64,000 nucleotides of DNA from JASLMY01 sp965226475 (GTDB taxonomy: Bacteria > Pseudomonadota > Alphaproteobacteria > GCA-2731375), in the NCBI GenBank assembly GCA_965226475.1, contig CBDDDJ010000005.1, forward strand, positions 1,178,001 to 1,242,000. Reading direction: 5' to 3'. Positions within the stretch are counted from its first letter, which is position 1; each line of letters starts with the position of its first letter. The notes beneath the pieces were generated by a model. It was not told where the DNA came from and made no database searches. It was given only the letters and a program-made list of their open reading frames with translations. Below, one piece after another: positions 35,371 through 44,148 of the stretch. The translations under genes were made by a program, and so were the position numbers.

Positions 35371-35423
35371 GGATCAGTACCCACCCCCCGCTCACTCGAC
35401 TACGGGCAAGGCAGCCCTGATTA

Positions 35424-35615
35424 TTCCCTGTTCCCTCCATTCGTTTCCCTGTTCCCTCCATTTATTTCCCTGTTATCAACCATCCGTTTCCCTGTTCCGA
35501 AAAAAAACAGGGAAAGTTTGTAAGGCATTGATATTACGGGTGACTCTTGGCTCATTGGTTGGGAAGCCCGCTGTATTCCCCTGTTTTGAGGCCGAAATCG
35601 CAAAAATTCCCTGTT
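35424..35615 (+). repeat. cluster of TTCCCTGTT repeats downstream of the recombinase
   Basis: The motif TTCCCTGTT (often followed by CCCTCCAT) occurs about five times in direct orientation between 35424 and 35615 and once inverted at about 35506-35515. The first two units share TTCCCTGTTCCCTCCATT. The spacing is irregular, so it is not a CRISPR. Position next to a serine recombinase suggests binding or attachment sites. Confidence 0.6.
35487..35517 (+). terminator. hairpin with A-rich loop, possible terminator
   Basis: GTTTCCCTGTT and AACAGGGAAA form a stem of about ten pairs around CCGAAAAAA. It is formed by a direct and an inverted copy of the TTCCCTGTT motif. It lies about 115 bp after the recombinase stop. 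The T tract after it is weak, so termination is uncertain. Confidence 0.4.
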
Positions 35616-35790
35616 CCCACCAAACTCACCCTTGCATCGCGCTCGCGGAGACCGCACGCCGCGAAGCCCGGTAATTGCCGGAAATGCTCCCGCGTTCGGG
35701 AGCTCCGAATTCCGATTGACCGCGAAACACGCCCTGTCTTCCGTGGGTTGGCCGCTCGATGGCCGGAAGAGACAGCTTCGCCCGGGTGGT

Positions 35791-35864
35791 TGGCTGGGGG
35801 AGAGGGATTCGAACCCCCACTTACGGAGTCAGAGTCCGCTGTCCTACCATTAGACGATCCCCCA
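35791..35864 (-). tRNA. tRNA-Gln (CTG)
   Basis: Read on the minus strand, the 74-nt sequence starts TGGGGGATCGTCTAATGG and ends TCCCCCAGCCA. The acceptor stem TGGGGGA/TCCCCCA, D-loop with TAATGGTAGGACA, anticodon stem GCGGA/TCCGT with loop CTCTGAC (anticodon CTG), and T-arm with GGTTCGAATCC are all present. CCA is encoded. Confidence 0.95.
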
Positions 35865-36126
35865 TCCGGCGGCAGGCGCGCGTCGGCGCGTGAGCAGGGC
35901 CCTGATTTAGGTTTCGCGGGAGCGGATGTCAATCGCAACCGATCCGCGGTGCGTTGGGATCGTGTCGTGCGCGCCTGCCGCCGCTTCGAGGAGGGCCCGA
36001 CGGCGCCTACGCCAGAGAGCGGGCGATGCCCGACCAGCCGCCGGCCGCCATGTGCGGCTTTTCCGGCCGCTTCGCGCCCCCATTGGCAAGCGGGGCCCGC
36101 GCCGTCACCGCGACCCTCTCGGCCGA

Positions 36127-37131
36127 TCAACGACCCTCCCAGCGGTCGCGGCCGGCGACGAGGACGCGCATCTTGGCATCGGCGATGTTGCGCTTGAGCA
36201 TCCAGAAACCGCAGTCGGGATGAACAAAGCGGATCCGCTCGGGGCCCAAGACCGCGGCGGCGCGTTCGATGGCGCGGGCGATGTCGTCGGCGCTTTCAAC
36301 TTCGGTGCGCTTGATGTCGACCACGCCGAGACCGAAACCGATGTCGGGGCGGAGTTCGCGGAAGACGGCGAGTTCGCCCTCCGGCCGGTGGGCGCATTCC
36401 ATGACAACGTGGTCGACGTGGAGTGCGTTCAGATAGCCGATCAGACGGTCCCAGGAGCCCCGCTGAATGCCCTGGCCGCCATAGTTTCCAAAGCAGAGGT
36501 GGACGGCCGGCTTCGTCGGCACGGCGTCGAGCACCCGGTTCATCGCCTCGGCCGCCCAATCGCTCTCCTCGGGGTGGCCAGGCAGGTTGGCCTCGTCGAT
36601 TTGCACCACGTCGGCCTCCAGGTGCGCGACCTGACCCGCGAGCACATCGGCGATCGCGCGGGCGAGCGCGGGCACATCGCCGTAGTGCCGGTCCACCAGC
36701 GTCTTGGCCAGCATGTGCGGACCGGTGAGGGTGAATTTGAAGGGCCCCCGCGCCAGGCCCCGGCCGATGGCGCATGCGCCCGGCAGGTCGAGGGTCCCGG
36801 CGCGAAGCGGCCCGTCCACCACGCCCGGCGGCCTGCGGCGGAAAGCCATGCCGGCGTCTTGCCGAAAGACCATCAACTCCTCGAACTCGACCTCGCGCCG
36901 GACCCCCGCCATGGGGTGAAGGAAATACTCGATCATGCCGTTGGTTTCGGGGTGGTCGGGGTCGAAGCGGCTGATCTCGCCATCGGCGACGAGGTCGATG
37001 CCCGCCTCCTCCTGAATACGCAGCACGACGCGCGTCGCGTCGACCAGCGCCTCCCGCGTCGGATTGCGCGCGAGCCATGCGGGGACCGGGTAGGACCCGA
37101 CGACGGTGGTGAGGATGCGGGGTGCCACCAT
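36127..37131 (-). CDS. MetE C-terminal-like (cobalamin-independent methionine synthase family) protein
   Basis: The protein is 334 aa, the catalytic barrel half only. TTVVGSYPVP is the family start, DGEISRFD follows, and zinc-ligand-type residues occur in VHLCFGNYGG and FVHPDCGFW (His and Cys). Such short MetE homologues transfer methyl groups from or to small substrates without the N-terminal folate domain of full MetE. No operon partner is seen on the minus strand. The substrate is unknown. Confidence 0.85.
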   Translation of the reverse strand: MVAPRILTTVVGSYPVPAWLARNPTREALVDATRVVLRIQEEAGIDLVADGEISRFDPDHPETNGMIEYFLHPMAGVRREVEFEELMVFRQDAGMAFRRRPPGVVDGPLRAGTLDLPGACAIGRGLARGPFKFTLTGPHMLAKTLVDRHYGDVPALARAIADVLAGQVAHLEADVVQIDEANLPGHPEESDWAAEAMNRVLDAVPTKPAVHLCFGNYGGQGIQRGSWDRLIGYLNALHVDHVVMECAHRPEGELAVFRELRPDIGFGLGVVDIKRTEVESADDIARAIERAAAVLGPERIRFVHPDCGFWMLKRNIADAKMRVLVAGRDRWEGR

Positions 37132-37326
37132 GGCGGGAGTCTAGCCCGGACTTCTCACACTATCCATGGCCTCGGCGCCGCTGTCGGCTCGACAGGGCAG
37201 GAGCGCCGCGTCGGTCGGGAAGGGCCAGACGTCGCCGCCGCCTCGCCGCTGGACGCTCTCCTTCGCCGGTGTCATATTCCGCGCCAGCGGCGCGCCGGCG
37301 CGCCTGGCATGGATTGAGCGGACGAG

Positions 37327-37677
37327 ATGGGCGCCACGATCGGCACGAGACTATTCACATGGTGGAAGGGCGATCGGGTCGGCGAGGACGGCTTCGGCAA
37401 CGCCTACTACCGGGAAAAGGACGGCGGCGGCCGGCGCTGGGTGATTTTCGCCGGTCGGCCGGAAGCCTCCAAGGTCCCGCCGGAGTGGCACGCCTGGCTG
37501 CATCGGACGATCGATTCACCGCCGAGCGAAAGCCCCCCGCCGCGCCACGGGTGGGAGAAGGAACATCTCCCCAATCTGACGGGCACGGACAACGCGTGGC
37601 ACCCACCGGGAAGCCTGCTGGGCACTGGCCAGCGCAAGGCGGCGACGGGCGACTACGAGCCCTGGAGACCGGATTGA
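37327..37677 (+). CDS. NDUFA12-family complex I accessory subunit
   Basis: The protein is 116 aa. TWWKGDRVGEDGFGNAYYRE, RRWVIFAGRPEASKVPPEWHAWLH and the tail GDYEPWRPD are characteristic of the NDUFA12 (17.2 kDa) supernumerary subunit found in alphaproteobacteria and mitochondria. It is membrane-associated with respiratory complex I. It begins a plus-strand run with mlaD (28-bp gap) and the DUF2155 gene, an order typical of alphaproteobacterial chromosomes. Confidence 0.93.
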   Translation: MGATIGTRLFTWWKGDRVGEDGFGNAYYREKDGGGRRWVIFAGRPEASKVPPEWHAWLHRTIDSPPSESPPPRHGWEKEHLPNLTGTDNAWHPPGSLLGTGQRKAATGDYEPWRPD

Positions 37678-37705
37678 ACGCCCAACCGCCACGGAGTGAG
37701 TTTGC

Positions 37706-38164
37706 ATGCAAGGCTCGGTGATCGAAACCTTGATCGGTGCCGTGGTGCTGGCCGTCGCGGGCGTATTCCTGGTCTTCGCCTACGACAAGGCCGGCATCGC
37801 CAAGATCGAAGGCTACGAACTGGTCGCCAGGTTCCAGAAGATCGACGGCATCAACATCGGCAGCGACGTGGTGATGAGCGGGATCAAGATTGGCAGCGTG
37901 GTCGCCCAGGAACTCGACGCCAAGGAGTTCCAGGCCGTGCTCACGATTAGCGTCCAGGAAGGCCTTGTGCTGCCGACCGATTCGACCATCAAAGTGACCC
38001 AGACGGGTCTCCTGGGCGACCAGTATCTGTCGATCGAAGCGGGTGGTTCGGACGAGAACCTGAAGCCGGGCGGGGAGTTCGAGTTCACCCAAGGCTCGGT
38101 CGACCTGATCGAACTGGTGGGCAAGGCGATGTACAGCGGCGGCGGCGCGGGCGGGCGGCAATAG
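37706..38164 (+). CDS. mlaD: MlaD-type MCE-domain lipid transport protein
   Basis: The protein is 152 aa. One N-terminal transmembrane helix (IGAVVLAVAGVFLVFAY) anchors a periplasmic MCE domain: ARFQKIDGINIGSDVVMSGI, then TGLLGDQYLSIEAGG, and the C-terminal hydrophobic pore region VDLIELVGKAMYSGG. It is the inner-membrane substrate-binding subunit of the Mla phospholipid transporter. The other mla genes are not next to it, which is common in alphaproteobacteria. Confidence 0.93.
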   Translation: MQGSVIETLIGAVVLAVAGVFLVFAYDKAGIAKIEGYELVARFQKIDGINIGSDVVMSGIKIGSVVAQELDAKEFQAVLTISVQEGLVLPTDSTIKVTQTGLLGDQYLSIEAGGSDENLKPGGEFEFTQGSVDLIELVGKAMYSGGGAGGRQ

Positions 38165-38295
38165 CAGGCCTCGTCATGATGGGCGGCGGGCGGCTCCGGG
38201 ATCCCAAGCGGCATTGGCGCCACGGCCGCTTCGCCTCCGCCCCGGGCGAGAGGGGAAGCGAGTGGTCGAGCCCGATCGGAAAATTCTCTAGAGCC

Positions 38296-38724
38296 ATGTA
38301 CCGCCCTCTCTCGTTCGCGCTGCTGGCCTGGGGCATTCTGACGGGCGCCCAGGCGTTCGCGGCGCGCGAGGCCGCCTCGATTTCCGGCGATATCGTGGTA
38401 CTGCGCGGTCTCGACCGGATCACCGCGCGGGTGACGGACATGGAGATCGCGCTCGGCGAGGTCCGCCGTTTCGGGCGCCTGCGCATCATGCCTCGGGTCT
38501 GCTACACGCGGCCGCCCGAGGAGCCGCCCGAGACCACCGCCTTCCTGGAAATCACCGAGCTGCGCCCGGGTCTGGAGCAGCCGACACCGCTGTTCACCGG
38601 CTGGATGTTCGCCTCCAGCCCGGCTCTCTCCGCGCTGGAGCATCCCGTCTACGACGTCTGGGTCATCGCCTGCAAAACCTCTTCCCCGGAGGCCCCCTCG
38701 GGCAAGGCGAAAAAGTCGCCCTGA
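38296..38724 (+). CDS. DUF2155 domain protein, exported
   Basis: The protein is about 142 aa from ATG 38296. A signal peptide (MYRPLSFALLAWGILTGAQA, cleavage probably near AFA-A) was the reason for choosing this start over an in-frame one at 38176. The domain RITARVTDMEIALGEVRRFGRLRIMPRVCY, later GWMFASSPALSALEHPVYDVWVIAC with a paired Cys, is DUF2155. Its 3' end overlaps aat on the other strand by 76 bp. It is periplasmic; function unknown. Confidence 0.9.
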   Translation: MYRPLSFALLAWGILTGAQAFAAREAASISGDIVVLRGLDRITARVTDMEIALGEVRRFGRLRIMPRVCYTRPPEEPPETTAFLEITELRPGLEQPTPLFTGWMFASSPALSALEHPVYDVWVIACKTSSPEAPSGKAKKSP

Positions 38725-39299
38725 CGGTCGAGGGCCGCCGCCAGCAGCCGGTGGTAGCGCTCCCGCGCGATCTCGACCGCGCCGAACTGGCTCAGATGGT
38801 CGGTGATGAACTGCGAGTCCAGCAACAGATAGCCGCCGACGAATAGACGGGCGACAAGGTGGACGAGGGCAACCTTGCTGGCATCGCGCTCATGGCTGAA
38901 CATGCTCTCGCCGAAGAAGGCGGCGCCGAGCGACACGCCGTAAAGGCCGCCGACCAGCAAGCCCTCGCTCCGGACCTCCAAGCTGTGGACGAATCCCATC
39001 CGGTGCAACTCTCCATAGAGCGCGACGATCCGCCGGTTGATCCAGGTGCCGTCGGTTCCCCGGCGGGCGCCGGCGCAGGCGGAGATCACCGCCTCGAAGT
39101 CGCGATTCACCGTCACCTCGAAGCGGCTGGAGCGAATGGTGCGGCCGAGCCTGCGGGGCACATGAAAAGCGGTCAACGGCATGATACCGCGCCGTTCGGG
39201 GTCGACCCAGAAGAGTGACTCGTCCTCCCGGTCCTCCGCCATCGGAAAGACGCCGGCGGCATAGGCGCGCAACACCAGTTCGGGCGTGATCTCGACCAT
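38649..39299 (-). CDS. aat: leucyl/phenylalanyl-tRNA-protein transferase
   Basis: The protein is 216 aa. ELVLRAYAAGVFPMAE, then FWVDPERRGIMPL, GTWINRRIVALYGELHRMGFVHSLEV, GLLVGGLYGVSLGAAFFGESMFSHERDASKVAL and LLDSQFITDHLSQFGAVEI are the standard Aat blocks. It adds Leu or Phe from tRNA to N-terminal Lys/Arg, marking proteins for the ClpS-ClpA pathway. It is convergent with the DUF2155 gene with a 76-bp overlap. It is intact. Confidence 0.96.
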   Translation of the reverse strand: MVEITPELVLRAYAAGVFPMAEDREDESLFWVDPERRGIMPLTAFHVPRRLGRTIRSSRFEVTVNRDFEAVISACAGARRGTDGTWINRRIVALYGELHRMGFVHSLEVRSEGLLVGGLYGVSLGAAFFGESMFSHERDASKVALVHLVARLFVGGYLLLDSQFITDHLSQFGAVEIARERYHRLLAAALDRQGDFFALPEGASGEEVLQAMTQTS

Positions 39300-39395
39300 C
39301 GCCGATCATGAACCGGCCGGCCACTGGCGCGCAACGCGCCCCACTCTCGCCATGTTGACGGCGAGAATGCGCGGGCGGGCACGGCGGAGCGCGGC

Positions 39396-40247
39396 ATGAA
39401 ACGCATCATTTTCTCGACCCTGGCGGTGCTGGTGCTAGCCGGCCTCGCCCTCGCCACCTACGCGACGCTGGTCGAGCCCGACCGCCTCGTGGTGCGCCGC
39501 CTCGACTTCGCCTCGCCGCTCTGGCCGGCCGGCCGGCCACCGCTCAGAATAGTCGCCATCGCCGACATTCACGCGGGCGCGCCGCATATCGACAGGGGCA
39601 AGCTCGCGGAGATCGCGCGCCTGGCCAACGCGGAAGCGCCGGGCCTCGTCCTGCTGCTCGGCGACTACGTGATCCACGGCGTGCTCGGCGGGACTTTCAT
39701 GCCGCCGGAGGAGATGGCGGAGGCGCTCTCCGCGCTCCACGCCCGCCTCGGCACCGTCGCCGTGCTCGGCAACCACGATTGGTGGCTCGACGGCGAACGC
39801 GTCCGCCGTGCCCTCGAGGACCAGGGAATCACCGTGCTGGAGAACCGAGCGGTGACGCTCGGCGACGACGGCGCGCGCTTCCACCTGGCCGGCCTCGCCG
39901 ACGATACGACCCGCGTCCCGGATGGCGCGAGCGCCCTCGCGGGGCGGGCCGAGGAGGCGCCGGTGATCTTCGCCATGCACGACCCGGCGGCAATCGATGA
40001 GGTGCCGGAGCGGGCCGTCTTATCCTTCGCCGGCCACACCCACGGCGGCCAGATCCATCTGCCGTGGCTGTTCGATCCCGTGGTCCCCGGCCGCGCCGGC
40101 CCGGAACTCGCCTACGGCCTGCTGCGCCACGAGGGCAAGGCCATCCTGGTCTCCGGCGGGATCGGCACCAGCATCGTCCCGGTCCGCCTCGCCATGCCGC
40201 CGGAAATCGTCGTCCTGACGCTCCGCCACGGCCCGGGCCCGAGTTGA
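39396..40247 (+). CDS. membrane-anchored metallophosphoesterase (YkuE-like)
   Basis: The protein is 283 aa. An N-terminal hydrophobic helix (IIFSTLAVLVLAGLALATYA) acts as signal anchor. Phosphoesterase motifs: IADIHAG, LLGDYV, LGNHDWW, AMHDP and AGHTHGGQ. This order matches the YkuE/LpxH-like calcineurin group, probably acting on a lipid or phosphodiester at the periplasmic face. It ends 33 bp before the tcuA-like gene. Confidence 0.88.
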   Translation: MKRIIFSTLAVLVLAGLALATYATLVEPDRLVVRRLDFASPLWPAGRPPLRIVAIADIHAGAPHIDRGKLAEIARLANAEAPGLVLLLGDYVIHGVLGGTFMPPEEMAEALSALHARLGTVAVLGNHDWWLDGERVRRALEDQGITVLENRAVTLGDDGARFHLAGLADDTTRVPDGASALAGRAEEAPVIFAMHDPAAIDEVPERAVLSFAGHTHGGQIHLPWLFDPVVPGRAGPELAYGLLRHEGKAILVSGGIGTSIVPVRLAMPPEIVVLTLRHGPGPS

Positions 40248-40280
40248 CCCGGCGTTGTTCGAAATCGGGGGATCGTATAG

Positions 40281-41807
40281 ATGAAGCGAGCGCGAGTTTT
40301 ATCGCCGGACGGAACGGAGAGGGCGACGGTGGACAAGCAATACGACGTGGTCGTGGTCGGTGGCGGAAACGCCGCGCTTTCGGCGGCGCTGGCGGCCCGG
40401 GAACGGGGCGCCAGCGTGGCGGTGCTGGAGCGGGCGCCGGAGGAGGAGAACGGCGGCAACAGCCGCTTTACGGCCGGCGCGATCCGCTTCGCCTACGACG
40501 GCGTCGAGGACATCCAGCAGCTGACGGAGTTGAGCGAGGAAGAGGTCGCCACCACGGACTTCGGCACCTACGGCCAAGACCAGTTCTTCGACGACATGTT
40601 CCGGGTGACCAAATACCGGACCGACCCGGACCTGGTGGAGATCCTGGTGACGCGCAGCTTCGAGACCATGAAATGGATGCACGGCAACGGCATCCGTTTC
40701 GTGCCGATCTACGGGCGCCAGGCCTTCAAGGTCGACGGCAGGTTCAAGTTCTGGGGGGGATTGACGCTGGAGGCGCGCGGCGGCGGCCCGGGCCTGGTGG
40801 ACTCGGAGACGAAAATCGCGACCGACCGCGGCATCGACATCCTTTACCGCTGCCGGGCGATGAAGCTACTGCAGGACGGCGACCGGGTGCATGGCGTCAA
40901 GGTGCGCCACGCGGGCAAGCGCTACGATATAGAGGCGCGCTCGGTGGTACTGGCGACCGGCGGCTTCCAGGCAGACCCCGAGATGCGGACGCGCTACCTC
41001 GGCCCGGGCTGGGAGTTGGCGAAGGTTCGCGGCACCCGTTTCAATACCGGCGACGGGATCAAGATGGCGCTCGACGTCGGCGCGGCCGCGCGCGGCAACT
41101 GGTCGGGCTGTCACGCGGTCGGCTGGGACTTCAACGCGCCGGAGTTCGGCGACCTCGCGGTCGGCGACAACTTCCAGAAGCACTCCTACCCCTTCGGCAT
41201 CATGGTGAACGCCACGGGCCGGCGCTTCGTCGACGAGGGCGCCGACTTCCGCAACTACACCTACGCCAAGTACGGTCGGGTGATCCTGGAGCAGCCGGAT
41301 AACTTCGCTTGGCAGATTTTCGACCAGAAGGTGGTCCACCTGCTGCGCGACGAATACCGCATCCGCCAGGTGACAAAAGTGACCGCTGATACGCTGGAGG
41401 ATCTGGCGGGCAAGCTGGAGGGCGTCGACCGACGCGGCTTCCTCGACGAGATCGCCAAGTACAACGCGGCCGTCAGGACCGACATCGCCTTCAATCCCAA
41501 CGTCAAGGACGGACGGACGACGGAGGGGCTGGCCTTCGACAAGACCAACTGGGCCAACACCATCGAAGACGGGCCGCTCGAGGCCTATCAGGTCGGCTGC
41601 GGCATCACCTTCACTTTTGGCGGCCTGCGGATCGACACCAACGGCCAGGTCCTCGATACCGACCTGGAGCCGATCCCCGGCCTCTTCGCGGCGGGCGAGC
41701 TGGTGGGCGGCCTGTTTTATTTCAACTATCCAGGCGGCAGCGGGCTGATCTCGGGCGCGGTGTTCGGACGCCTGGCGGGTACCTCCGCGGCGGGCGGCAA
41801 CGAGTAG
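40281..41807 (+). CDS. tcuA: FAD-dependent tricarballylate dehydrogenase-like protein
   Basis: The protein is 508 aa from ATG 40281; a GTG at 40329 (VDKQYDVVVVGGG) is an alternative start closer to the family. VVVGGGNAAL is the FAD dinucleotide motif. SVVLATGGFQADPEM, GTRFNTGDGIKMALDVGA and the C-terminal GLFAAGELVGGLFYFNYPGGSGLISGAVFGR are conserved in the fumarate-reductase-like TcuA family. The reaction would be oxidation of tricarballylate to cis-aconitate. No tcuB or tcuC is adjacent, so the substrate could differ. Confidence 0.82.
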   Translation: MKRARVLSPDGTERATVDKQYDVVVVGGGNAALSAALAARERGASVAVLERAPEEENGGNSRFTAGAIRFAYDGVEDIQQLTELSEEEVATTDFGTYGQDQFFDDMFRVTKYRTDPDLVEILVTRSFETMKWMHGNGIRFVPIYGRQAFKVDGRFKFWGGLTLEARGGGPGLVDSETKIATDRGIDILYRCRAMKLLQDGDRVHGVKVRHAGKRYDIEARSVVLATGGFQADPEMRTRYLGPGWELAKVRGTRFNTGDGIKMALDVGAAARGNWSGCHAVGWDFNAPEFGDLAVGDNFQKHSYPFGIMVNATGRRFVDEGADFRNYTYAKYGRVILEQPDNFAWQIFDQKVVHLLRDEYRIRQVTKVTADTLEDLAGKLEGVDRRGFLDEIAKYNAAVRTDIAFNPNVKDGRTTEGLAFDKTNWANTIEDGPLEAYQVGCGITFTFGGLRIDTNGQVLDTDLEPIPGLFAAGELVGGLFYFNYPGGSGLISGAVFGRLAGTSAAGGNE

Positions 41808-41892
41808 TATCCGCCGCCACGAACGGCAACGACGAGCTCGTCGGCGACCGTATCTAGTACGATCGCAACCACAACTAGACGCGAGGCACCCC

Positions 41893-42999
41893 ATGGATTT
41901 CGGCATCTTCAACCTGCTGCAGCACCGTGACCGTTCGAAGCCGCCGGGCCAGGTGATCGACGAGGCGCTGGAGCATACGCGCCACGCCGAGGAACTGGAC
42001 TTCGGCCGGGTCTGGTTCGCCGAGCATCACTTCTCCAATTACAGTCTCTGCCCCTCCCCGCTGATCTTCTGCACCCAGGCGGCGGCCATGACGAAGCGGA
42101 TCCGGGTTGGCAGCGCGGTGCTGATCCTCCCCCTGCACGCGCCGGCCCGCCTCATCGCCGAGATCGCGCTGGTCGATGCGCTTTCGGGCGGGCGGCTCGA
42201 CGTCGGCGTCGGCAGCGGCTACCAGACTTACGAGTTCGAGCGGCTGGGCGCGGAGATGGCCGAGAACAAGCTCGTCTTCAACGAGATGCTCGACATGATC
42301 GACATGGGCCTGCGCCAGCCGCACTTCGCTTACCATGGCGAGCACTTCCAGCTGCCGGAGACGGCGATCAACACCCGGCCGGTGCAACTGCCGAGGCCGC
42401 CGATCTGGATCGCCGGGGCCGATCCCAACAGCCACCGGCGCTGCGCCCGCGACGGCTACGTCCCCTTCATCTCTGGCGGCATCGAAAGCCCGGAACGCAT
42501 CCGCGCCATGCGCGACCAGATCGAGCGCTGCTACGCCGAGGAAGGCAAGGACACGGCCTCGATTCCGATGGGCGTGCTGCGCTTCGTCTGTGTGCATGAC
42601 GATCGCTCGATCATCGAGCGTTACGTGAACGGCGCGCGCTTCCAGAAACGCATCGCAATGTCGCTGCGCCACCGCCGCGAGACCATGGTCGACGACTACA
42701 TGGTCGATGAGGTGCCGTTCCCCGACGAGCCGTCGCTCGAACAGGTCGGCGGCAACATCGTGGCCGGCACGGCCGAGGCCGTGGCCGGGCGCCTCGCCAC
42801 GGAGATCGAACTCTACGGGCCGAGCCACATGAGCATCTACTTCGCCGTCGGCGACATGCCGAGCGCGGCGGTCATGACCTCGATGGAGCTCTTCGCCACC
42901 AAAGTCGTGCCGCTGCTGGAGGCGCACTTCGGCAAGCCGCTGGCCGAGATCTGCCACGCGCCAATGCCCGAGCCCGCCTTCCTGGCGGCGGCCGAATAG
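41893..42999 (+). CDS. LLM-class flavin-dependent oxidoreductase
   Basis: The protein is 368 aa and intact. MDFGIFNLLQHRD, ELDFGRVWFAEHHFSNYSLCPSP, GGRLDVGVGSGYQTYEF and PPIWIAGADP are typical of bacterial luciferase-like monooxygenases. It uses FMNH2 supplied by a reductase. It lies 85 bp after the tcuA-like gene on the same strand and may share its transcript. It is not closely related to the frameshifted LLM gene at 26.4 kb. Confidence 0.9.
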   Translation: MDFGIFNLLQHRDRSKPPGQVIDEALEHTRHAEELDFGRVWFAEHHFSNYSLCPSPLIFCTQAAAMTKRIRVGSAVLILPLHAPARLIAEIALVDALSGGRLDVGVGSGYQTYEFERLGAEMAENKLVFNEMLDMIDMGLRQPHFAYHGEHFQLPETAINTRPVQLPRPPIWIAGADPNSHRRCARDGYVPFISGGIESPERIRAMRDQIERCYAEEGKDTASIPMGVLRFVCVHDDRSIIERYVNGARFQKRIAMSLRHRRETMVDDYMVDEVPFPDEPSLEQVGGNIVAGTAEAVAGRLATEIELYGPSHMSIYFAVGDMPSAAVMTSMELFATKVVPLLEAHFGKPLAEICHAPMPEPAFLAAAE

Positions 43000-43015
43000 G
43001 CGTGACGACCGACGC

Positions 43016-43519
43016 TCAGACCTTCTTTTCCCTCGGATTGAAGATTTGCGGCGGTGGCGGCGGCGTGCCCTTGAGCGGCGGGGTCGGTGGCGGACGGATC
43101 TCGATGTTCAAATCGTCCTGCTCCTCCAGGCTCTTCTTGAAGAAGGGCTTGGTGATGACGATGCCGGCGCGCCGGCGCACCGCCTCGTCGACCGCGTCCT
43201 CCAGTTTCTCGGCCAGCCGCAGGTTCCAGGGCACGACATAGGCGCGCGGCTCGAGTGAGCCGTCGAGGCGAAGCCAGAGGTAGATCGCCTTCCCCTCCTC
43301 CAGGCTGACGCCCAGAAGCGCCGCCCGCTCGACGTTGCGCTCGTACCATTCGAAGCTGACGGGCTTGGGCTTGCCCAGCACCTCGACCACCTGGGCGTAG
43401 ACGATGGGGAGGAAGAGCGTAGTGATCGCGGTCGCGGCGATGCGGACCCGTGCCCGCCTCGGCGCCCAGATGGCGATGGTCGCCAGCACGGCGGCGAAAA
43501 TGTAGAACAGGACGCTCAT
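43016..43519 (-). CDS. membrane protein of unknown function, 167 aa
   Basis: Not recognised. The N-terminus has two hydrophobic segments (LFYIFAAVLATIAIWA and IAATAITTLFLPIVYAQ). A soluble middle follows, and the proline-rich tail contains PPPTPPLKGTPPPPP. Its start overlaps the stop of the preceding gene by four bases, so it belongs to the ExbB-type operon. The predicted orientation places most of the protein on one side of the inner membrane. Confidence 0.75.
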   Translation of the reverse strand: MSVLFYIFAAVLATIAIWAPRRARVRIAATAITTLFLPIVYAQVVEVLGKPKPVSFEWYERNVERAALLGVSLEEGKAIYLWLRLDGSLEPRAYVVPWNLRLAEKLEDAVDEAVRRRAGIVITKPFFKKSLEEQDDLNIEIRPPPTPPLKGTPPPPPQIFNPREKKV

Positions 43520-44148
43520 TTCGGTCCTCCCGTGATCAGCGGCCGTCGCAGCGTGCTGACGCTGCCGTCGACCAGTTCGCCCGCGCTATCGAGGCGGAAG
43601 CGGTATGCCGTCTCCTCCTGGCCGTGGCGTTCCAGGTTCACGATCGTCGCCAACAGCTGACGGGTGTCTTCGAGCCGCTTCTTGACGCTGACGACGATGT
43701 TCACCGGCACCGTCTGCCCGCGCGGCAGGGGTCCGTACATGTGGACGTTGACGACATATTCCCCCGGTGGAATGCCGCGGCTGTAGCTGACCTCGTAGTT
43801 CCGCTCCGTCGCGTCGCCCTCCATGCCAAGGTCGTCGCGCAGCAGGTTGAAGGTCTTGCCGCCCTGATTCCAGTAGCCGACCGGCACCTCTCTCGGCGCC
43901 TTCACCCAGAGATCGACGTCGACGGGCAGGTCGTTCGGCCAGTGCATTTCGACGATGACGTTGCCGGGCGAGCGGTGCTCGTCGGTCTCGGTCTTTACCG
44001 GGCGCACGTGCGGCAGCAGCATGATGACCATGGCGACGAAGCCGATCAGAGCCAGCAGGATCACGTCGCGAAAGACGGTACCCCAACTCTCCTCGTCGAG
44101 TGGGTCAAGCCCCCGAACGGCGTTCGCCCAGCTCGACCGTTGCGACAA
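43516..44148 (-). CDS. single-pass membrane protein with DUF2135-like domain
   Basis: About 210 aa; the start is uncertain (TTG 44148, inside the end of the ExbB-like gene). One transmembrane helix (VILLALIGFVAMVIMLLP) is followed by a beta-rich periplasmic region: VDVDLWVKAPREVPVGYWNQGG and IPPGEYVVNVHMYG, which resemble DUF2135/YfaP-type domains. The topology (short inside, one helix, periplasmic domain) is like ExbD/TolR partners of proton channels. I infer that it is the partner of the upstream ExbB-like protein. Confidence 0.65.
   Translation of the reverse strand: MSQRSSWANAVRGLDPLDEESWGTVFRDVILLALIGFVAMVIMLLPHVRPVKTETDEHRSPGNVIVEMHWPNDLPVDVDLWVKAPREVPVGYWNQGGKTFNLLRDDLGMEGDATERNYEVSYSRGIPPGEYVVNVHMYGPLPRGQTVPVNIVVSVKKRLEDTRQLLATIVNLERHGQEETAYRFRLDSAGELVDGSVSTLRRPLITGGPK

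Noticed and set aside
35424..35615. CRISPR array
   Set aside because: Repeat units are only about nine bases, spacing is irregular, and one unit is inverted; no cas genes are nearby.
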